A stretch of DNA of 64,000 nt, from contig OX465579.1 in the NCBI GenBank assembly GCA_950022655.1, forward strand, positions 20,524,307-20,588,306, in the 5' to 3' direction. A program made the position numbers and the translations under genes. The notes below the pieces were generated by a model, which was not told where the DNA came from, did no database searches, and saw only the letters and a list, made by a program, of their open reading frames with translations. This DNA is from Alentia gelatinosa. Lineage: Eukaryota > Annelida > Polychaeta > Phyllodocida > Polynoidae. Of this stretch, positions 57,585 through 64,000 are shown piece by piece (the stretch's first letter is position 1; every line of letters starts with the position of its first letter).

Positions 57585-57660
57585 GCTTGCCCGGCTCGCC
57601 CGGGGTCACGGGCGGCGGGGACGGGCAGGGGACGGACCGGGGACGGGTGGGGACCTTGGG
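57585..57660. other. CpG-rich patch
   Basis: GC-rich block of GGGACGG and GGGTCACGGGCGGCGG words, with G-runs in the + strand. No exon is recognised on either side. Confidence 0.4.
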
Positions 57661-57894
57661 GTCTGGTTGCTTTGTGTGCCGGCTGATGGACGAGGACATC
57701 CCATGACATGATAGTGTGCTGCCGTTCTCACACTTACTAATGACTCACAGTCAACACAAGCCTTATTTGGCTCTCTCTCTACTCAGTATATACCACGCCA
57801 CTGCCAATACTCCACAGCCGGACTTGCTTAAGATTTAGTCATAAAAAAGAGGACGGGTATTGAGGGTTAACGGAGAGACAGCCGGGGGACTTTA

Positions 57895-58023
<129 letters not shown>

Positions 58024-58105
58024 ACCGCCTTTCCCGCTATTTCTATTTACGAAAGACTCCAGTGTTGGTAGCAGTACTGTTGGGTATGGTAACTCTGCCC
58101 CTGAT

Positions 58106-58325
58106 AGCGGGGACACACCAAACGAGTAACGGCAGCGATCTCTGAAATCGCCAACACAAATTGTCGTGTATGTGAGATATTATTTCATAGGAATATCTCC
58201 TACCTGTAATTTAACATCTTGGAAACAATAATAAGGTGAAATATGAAATAATAGCTCACATATAGGCCATTTTGTGTTGGCGATTACGGAACTCGCTGCG
58301 TTTCTCGCTTGGTGTGGCTCCGGCT
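58106..58325. repeat. foldback repeat, family F (about 84-bp arms)
   Basis: Left arm 58106-58189 (GACACACCAAACGAGTAACG, GCAGCGA, ATCGCCAACACAAA, TATGTGAGATATTATTTCAT) and right arm 58242-58325 (ATGAAATAATAGCTCACATA, TTTGTGTTGGCGAT, TCGCTGCG, CGCTTGGTGTGGC) are inverted around a 52-bp centre. Non-coding. Confidence 0.9.
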
Positions 58326-58443
58326 TTAAGGATGGTTTCATCCTCTTCAAGGGGTGCTGTCCACCTACAGCAATTTTGGCATCGAGAGTGTATCGTACTT
58401 TTTCCTAATGAAGCATTACATCTCATCGGAAAGAAAAGTAAAT

Positions 58444-58484
58444 AAATAAGGCACAACTCATCAATAAAGGTAAATGGTATACAC
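58444..58484. repeat. 41-bp direct repeat, copy 1
   Basis: AAATAAGGC(A/G)CAAC(T/C)CATC followed by AATAAAGGTAAATGGTATAC AC. The same 41 bp with about two mismatches are at 59906-59946, 1462 bp downstream. They may be parts of one repeat family or the ends of a larger decayed element. Confidence 0.8.
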
Positions 58485-58533
58485 AGTAATGCCACGAGCC
58501 AACTGGGTTTCTAATATACACCAAACGCAAAGT

Positions 58534-58910
58534 ACGACGCGCTCTACGACATACAATAGCATTGAATTGAATGGGTATCGGTGTGTATCGGGAGCACTGG
58601 ATTCTGGGTTCCGAGGTGGTTGATGGGTTCTAGGCCCAATGGGTAGGATTTTCCCGATGAAGTCTACAATGCAGATCAATGCACTACGATGACCTCCCGA
58701 TCAAGAAGATGAAGCCACCGGGCTTCCGATGGACACCGACGCGCCTTACGACGCGCTCTACGACTCACAATTGCATTGAACCAGATGGTGCATCGTGGTG
58801 CATCGTGACGCATCGGGTGGTCTGAATTCTGCGTCGGTGTTTGGTGGGTACCTGGTCTACGATATGGACAATCTTCAATTTCTATCGCAGTAGGTGAACA
58901 CCCACCTGAC
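58534..58910. repeat. repeat with internal duplication, family G
   Basis: ACGACGCGCTCTACGAC...CATTGAA occurs at 58534-58566 and 58748-58780. GTGCATCGTG is repeated at 58790-58810. The right end TTTCTATCGCAGTAGGTGAA matches TTTCTATCGTAGTAGGTGGA at 61540-61560. Confidence 0.65.
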
Positions 58911-59905
58911 GGCGACACTGGGCGCTGGAGGAGGAAGTATCAAATTACAACCAAAAGTGAAAATTTTTCTGCAGGTGAAATCGTTCCTGGAGGCATCACT
59001 TTTCCACTGTCCATTACGACTGTATTTCCCATCCTGCTTGGCGAGTGTAAGAAAGGCACACTTGGGTGCTGGTGACCATCCTTGTTTTCTCACGGAAACT
59101 CCAAGCGGAGGTAGGGTTTGCACATGCGGGGTACGGCAGGGACTAGAGGGAGCAGGATGCGGGGGGAGGGCGAAGGGCTGGCGGATGAGCCAGTGGGCCT
59201 GAGATGTGTCTTTAATGGGCTTTTTGCACGAAAACCGGGGCTAAATGATAATCAATACCTGCGCATGCGTAGAGGCTCTTTTCTGAAAACGAGGCCAGAG
59301 GATGGCCTGAGTCAGAGCGAGGCTAGGGAGGAAGCCAGGAGGGAACACTATATAGTCATTTACAAAATGTACCTGACATAGAGTCGCCGAGTTTGTTCTA
59401 CCGACTTCTGCCTCGGGGTCACTTCAATTATTAAGCAGAAACTTACCAGTACTAATGGAGAACACCATTTATGAGGCAGTTATGTCAGTGGTGTATATTC
59501 ATAGGTTTCTGAATATGGCCGTTACCGATCCTGTCCCTAAAAGTTCTCCGGCGTTTTCGTAGGCTAATGGAAACGAGGTTTATTGTTGTGTATCGGGACG
59601 CAGTGGACGCCCAGCCTTATGCGTATTGCCACACCGATTATTACATCAATGAGAAACTATTTTTAGGCAGGAGGGACATGAGAGAAACATAAAAATGCTG
59701 GGGCAACAGAAATTGCAATCTCTTCGTAAAATATATTTGTGATCCTCATTTAATCCCATGGACAAATTACTACATTCTTTTAACCCAGTGCTCTAATGCT
59801 GCTACTTCTAGCTTAATGCTCGGTTGCCGCATTAAAGGGAGTTCCTGAAATTACAAATGGTGGCAATTAAAGATATCTGGTACTGTTTATGATATATAGT
59901 CCCGT

Positions 59906-59946
59906 AAATAAGGCGCAACCCATCAATAAAGGTAAATGGTATACAC
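59906..59946. repeat. 41-bp direct repeat, copy 2
   Basis: Same block as 58444-58484. The flanks differ beyond the 41 bp. Confidence 0.8.
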
Positions 59947-60133
59947 CATTATAAGCAATTGACGAACAGAAAGGCACCATTGCAACTTGTACCTCAGGGA
60001 AAACTCCTAAAAAGTAGGCATGTAATTTTGAGATACTAAAACCGAATTATACTGTTTCTATACAAGTTCCGATGGCAAACACCAGGAGGCGCAACCGATA
60101 CTGACGCCCTTCTGCCCCGAAACTAAATCCCCT

Positions 60134-60206
60134 ACTTCCGCCGGAAGTCATAACAGTAGCTGTCGTTTGGTGGCGCTGACGTAGGGTTTCCGGTTTCCCG
60201 GCATGC
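60134..60206. promoter_or_regulatory. palindromic ETS and ZNF143-like cluster, promoter-like
   Basis: ACTTCCGCCGGAAGT (60134-60148) is a perfect palindrome of two ETS sites, followed by TTTCCGG (60187) and TTCCCGGCATGC (60195-60206, ZNF143/Staf-like). The following 30 bp contain a CTCF-like GCGCCCCTGGCGGT word. The organisation resembles the cluster at 52794-52868. The short + strand frames that follow (starts at 60202, 60305 and 60332) end within 120 nt and have no recognisable domain. Confidence 0.45.
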
Positions 60207-60439
60207 CACATTGGCCAGTGTCGTGTGCAGCGCCCCTGGCGGTGGAGCAGTGGCTCCAGTCTGTTTGCCGCTGACGCTTGCCTCGAATCCGGGTGTTTTA
60301 TTTATGTTCGTGTTCATTTTTTCCCCTTTTGATGGAAGGATGGGAAACGTTATTTCACGCAGAACATGCGAGGTTTCTGTCGGAGCTAGGCTTTCTGAGT
60401 TTTTCTCAAATTCTTGAAACATGTTGTTTACCCATATAG

Positions 60440-61300
60440 GCCTATTCCAACCTGCCGATAAAATGATCGCCGAATTTTAGGATGCATTCGTCCTGAAATG
60501 CAAATAAGGGGACAATGGTTAAAGCGCTAAAAAGTCTGACCCAAAGATCGGTGATTTGGTTTACTAATGGTTTGTTTCCATCTGCTGGCCGACTTATGAT
60601 CCCTCTTGCTGAATTCACAATTCCAATAAGGTCAAACACTGTAGAACTGATCAGCGACAATTTTGTTGTTGTGGAGGTGGTATAAAAAAAACGCCTAAAA
60701 TCAGAACATAGATTGGTCGCCGACTTTTTTATTTTCTGTTTCCACTTGCTGATTTCTGACAAATATGGTTTTCAAAAATCCGTCTGTAGTGGCCGCAAAT
60801 GTTCAAATTATCTGAAAGTCGGCGGTTGGAAACAAGCCGATTTTGAACACAGATTCAAGAACCTGACACCACCAACTGATCATTAGATATTTCCGTATTA
60901 AACAGATGAAATACAGACCCGGTCACTGACTTCTCAACTCCAAATAGCCTAACTTGCCACGACCGACCGACTATTGAGTCTTCCGACGATTTCAACGCAC
61001 TTTGGAATCGTCGGCGAAGAACCCCAAGATTTTGCAATACATTCCGTTTGCAAGGTCGTCTGAATGTGGATAGTTAGTGCACGCATATTATATCGGTCGT
61101 CAGGTGAAAACGACTCAACTACTTGCAGTTTCACCGATAATCGATATTGATATTTTATCGGGGAGCACCACCGACCGATTATTTTATTCTCCAAATCTTA
61201 TCGCTTTTTTCCGTCGGCAGGTGAAAATTCGGCCAAAGGCTTCATGCGTGCGACCCTCGGGTTTCCCAGTGTTGACGTCGAGAGGCCTCCCTTCCTCAAT
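60440..61300. repeat. decayed repeat region with recurrent GTCGGCG/CGCCGAC words
   Basis: TCGCCGAC or its complement recurs near 60465, 60717, 60827, 61010 and 61210 in both orientations, some with flanking matches (AGATTGGTCGCCGACTTT against AAAGTCGGCGGTTGG). This is likely a degraded inverted-repeat element. I cannot define its ends. Confidence 0.4.
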
Positions 61301-61572
61301 AAGGCCCGGCGTCCACCACCGATATGGCCTACGATGCACCTCCCGATAAAAAGTCAAAATCGCGTCGGAGGGTCATCTAATATCGGGGCAGTTGACTACG
61401 TTTCTGCGTTAAGGCACCGATAAAACCACATACAATGCGAGGTGGATTGGGATGTTTAGACATATGTCTACGATTTTGCACCTTCCCGATATATCTCCGA
61501 TATTTGCTTTTTGTATCGGTGCCAAATCGGGAGGTCTAAATTTCTATCGTAGTAGGTGGACGCCAGGCCTAA
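61299..61572. repeat. terminal-inverted-repeat element, family G
   Basis: Ends ATAAGGCCCGGCGTCCACCA (61299) and AGTAGGTGGACGCCAGGCCT (61551-61570) are inverted. Inside, TACGAT and ACCTCCCGAT occur in both arms. About 274 bp and non-coding, MITE-like. The right end also occurs at 58880-58905. Confidence 0.75.
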
Positions 61573-62221
61573 TGATTATTCTGTACAGTGAGATAGATAC
61601 CTTTGCTGCTACAATGCGCTACTGCAAATCCACCCGGATTATAAAATGTTCAACAAGTCTTCATGTCTATTATAAATATCCTCTTTCAAGCCATCAATCT
61701 TTTGTAATAGGAGTTATTGTTGCACGAGTGTGCACACACCATTCTAAAATACATTGGCAAAGGCTCCTTTGAAATGTGAAGCCGGTTGAAAAATACGTGA
61801 CTCGAAACAGTACAGCTTTCCTTTGTTATCCAGAGACGGTACACGGCACAATATTCTCCTTTCCGTTACTGTATTTAATATGAACTTTGGATAGGATTAA
61901 AATAAACTGGTCTTTTCTGCTTTTACTATTTATACAATCTCTGACTTTATGCGATCTGCATTATCCAATTTCCTTTATAACCTACTTGCATTATTTATTG
62001 ATGGATGATGCTGAACTGTTTTGATATTTCTTTTGAGGTGAACCATGGCCTATTAGTAAGATTTGTTCAGTCTCGAAGATTGAACCAGCGGAGCAATATA
62101 TTATTATACACCTGTGAGCGAATGTCTATGAAATACTACCCGCTGCTAGAGGTATCGTATAAATTCTGTTCGGTTACGGCGTCGGGCCGTATATTTTCAT
62201 CAATGACCTCGAACGGTCATC

Positions 62222-62600
62222 CGTACGGGCTCAGTAACCACGTTTTCTCATAGTACTACCTGGTGGCTGTTGATTCGATGGGGCTTTTTGTACCCCAAGC
62301 AAGGTGTATAAAGATTTTAAGGTGGATGTAAACCCTATCGATACGCTGCTTGGTGAACAATGCACTCCCTGAAATACTTCACACTAGTGTCATTCTCATC
62401 CTTGAATTATCATACACCAATGGCCAGGAGTGTAGTATAAATAATGTTCGGACTCATTAAGACGTAGTGAATGTCCGGGCGCATTATGCCCGTGGCGTAC
62501 TTTGCAGTTACATAAAATGACATTCTTTCGTGCTTTAGGTATATGATAATAATACGGCAACCACTACGGGCTCAATACCTACGTTTTCTCATATTACACC
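62222..62600. repeat. direct repeat pair
   Basis: GTACGGGCTCAGTAACCACG + TTTTCTCATA at 62222-62252 and CTACGGGCTCAATACCTACG + TTTTCTCATA at 62563-62594, about 341 bp apart in the same orientation. Part of an unnamed interspersed repeat. Confidence 0.6.
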
Positions 62601-63352
62601 GGCCATTTTGGAGATAACATTGTGAAGTCATTTTATAACTATTTCCAGTCTTAAATCGACATTACCATGATGACATTTTATCATATTCCACTAATAATAT
62701 TAACCATTATATAGTTTTACATAGGTTTGGCAAATATTATCAAATTATTCGATTTGATATATATATAGCAATTCCTGAAATTTCGAAGATAATGCCTGGC
62801 GGCATCAGAGCGTATGAGGCCCGGGATTGCCTCTAGGCATCACAGTGTAGCGAATAGGTTTATACAATGTTCCCTATAACCACGCTCAAGAAGAAAGTAG
62901 CTTCCGACATACGTCCTTGTACATTCATTGAATACTCGTATCAAAGCACAATTATTGAACCTCTGTGTTGTCTTCAAGAGACTTCTATAATCCTTATAGG
63001 AGCAGAAGGTTGCCTACCATCAGACGCCTTGGAAATGAAATGTAGATTACTATAAGGGAGGCTGGATCGTGAAAGACATGCCTGGATCGGTCAAAAGGTG
63101 TTTTTAATTCTATAAGAACAAAGTATGTGAATTTTCCACAATATAACAAGATTTTATTAGCCGTAATCATATACACCGCATACACATCTGTGATATGCCA
63201 TACATATAAAACATACAATGGGATGGCGGGCCGGGAAAATAATCTGTTTATCTCTGTGTGTGCGTGGAATGAATGGCAGCAATGCCGGAGAGGTTGCTAT
63301 ATACATACGGCATATAGCCTGTGGGCCATGGGGGCGGCCATGACGCCCCCGA

Positions 63353-63418
63353 ATAGGTGTTCTTCACTAATGAAGGTGAAAAAGTAGGTGTTCTTCACTA
63401 ATGGAGGTGCAAAAGAAG
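63353..63418. repeat. short tandem duplication
   Basis: AGGTGTTCTTCACTAATG(A/G)AGGTG(A/C)AAAAG occurs twice head to tail with two differences. Confidence 0.9.
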
Positions 63419-63618
63419 TGAGTGATAATTGAGAAGTGTCACAACTCTAGCCTTGCTCACATATGTATGTAAAGTGTTTCATGTGGAAAACATCATGTCC
63501 TGGGTTTAACCATTATCTCATCCTGCTCTGAGGTGGGTGTAGAGATTCAAGGGAACCATGGTAAAACATTGAAAGGCAGTTGAATTTCGTAAAAACAAAG
63601 AGCCAGAATATAGATCTG

Positions 63619-63634
63619 CCCCCCCCCCCCCCCC
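63619..63634. repeat. poly-C run
   Basis: Uninterrupted run of about 16 C before ATAGGACG. Confidence 0.95.
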
Positions 63635-64000
63635 ATAGGACGAGCCATACTTCTAGTCACCTAGTGACTGCTTCATGAACTAACAATGACTCTGTCCCCT
63701 ATACCTGTGACGCCTCGCACACACACATATCAATTTGCCTCGCCGAATTACTGTAGAATTCTCAATTTAACCACAATGAAAACCTGGTACAAGATCGGTG
63801 TTCTGCATTCAGTATGTACATTGTATTTCGTGGGTATTAAAAGTAAAGAGTTTAACCCTGACACACAAGACGAGGAAGTGTGACCATCCCTTAAATAATA
63901 TGGATAAATGGTTAGTGCGCCGGAATTGCATCTCTTCCGAGTTGTTTTGGTCGAGAAAAGTGACACTCGAGATAATTCATCAACTGATGAATTCAACACA

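Noticed and set aside
60132..60422. Short frames on both strands next to the ETS/ZNF143-like cluster
   Set aside because: None shows a domain or a convincing splice donor. The promoter idea is kept but no CDS is called.

Overview
This is non-coding-rich animal DNA carrying the 3' half of one recognisable gene on the + strand. Seven exons between 5761 and 36463 join in one frame (879 nt, 292 codons plus stop). They encode the C-terminal part of a CELF/Bruno-like RNA-binding protein of the CELF3-6 group (CUGBP Elav-like family member 4-like; bru-3/unc-75 in model invertebrates). The encoded parts are the end of RRM2, the Ala/Gln/Pro-rich linker, and all of RRM3 to the family's usual C-terminus ending RPY. 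The exons for the N-terminus, RRM1 and most of RRM2 are not in the window and must lie before position 1. The protein looks like that of a bilaterian invertebrate, and the VYVDRATNQ and MFMPFG variants suggest a lophotrochozoan such as a mollusc or brachiopod. That placement is an inference from memory of the family, not a search.

Layout: 1-5760 is the tail of an upstream intron with several repeat fragments. 5929-23396 is a 17.5 kb intron with G-rich and C-rich minisatellites, CpG-rich patches and one copy of a foldback repeat. 23569-30503 holds three short exons in 1.9 kb and then a 5.2 kb intron. 30585-35435 is a 4.9 kb intron with a paired RFX X-box, a full CTCF-core match, a (TA)n tract and a (CTG)5 tract. 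A 756 bp intron splits RNP1 of RRM3. 36464 to about 46 kb is AT-rich, has no recognised foldback elements and may contain a long 3' UTR, although no end can be fixed. From about 46.6 kb to the end the sequence is dominated by foldback (MITE-like) repeats from at least six families. Three compact promoter- or enhancer-like motif clusters lie among them, at 45.45, 52.8 and 60.2 kb, plus a T-box palindrome at 54.08 kb.

The most interesting signals concern splicing and dispersed motifs. The CELF linker and RRM3 have a dense set of frame-preserving alternative splice options: two NAGNAG acceptors, a 54-nt alternative acceptor, a 6-nt donor pair, candidate 63-, 21- and 15-nt cassette exons, and a 60-nt internal donor that would remove exactly 20 residues spanning RNP1. 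UGU-rich motifs, the kind of site CELF proteins bind, sit just upstream of several of these exons, so autoregulation is possible. I see no bacterial genes, CRISPR arrays, tRNAs or rRNAs. Almost all other open reading frames look like chance ORFs in introns and repeats.
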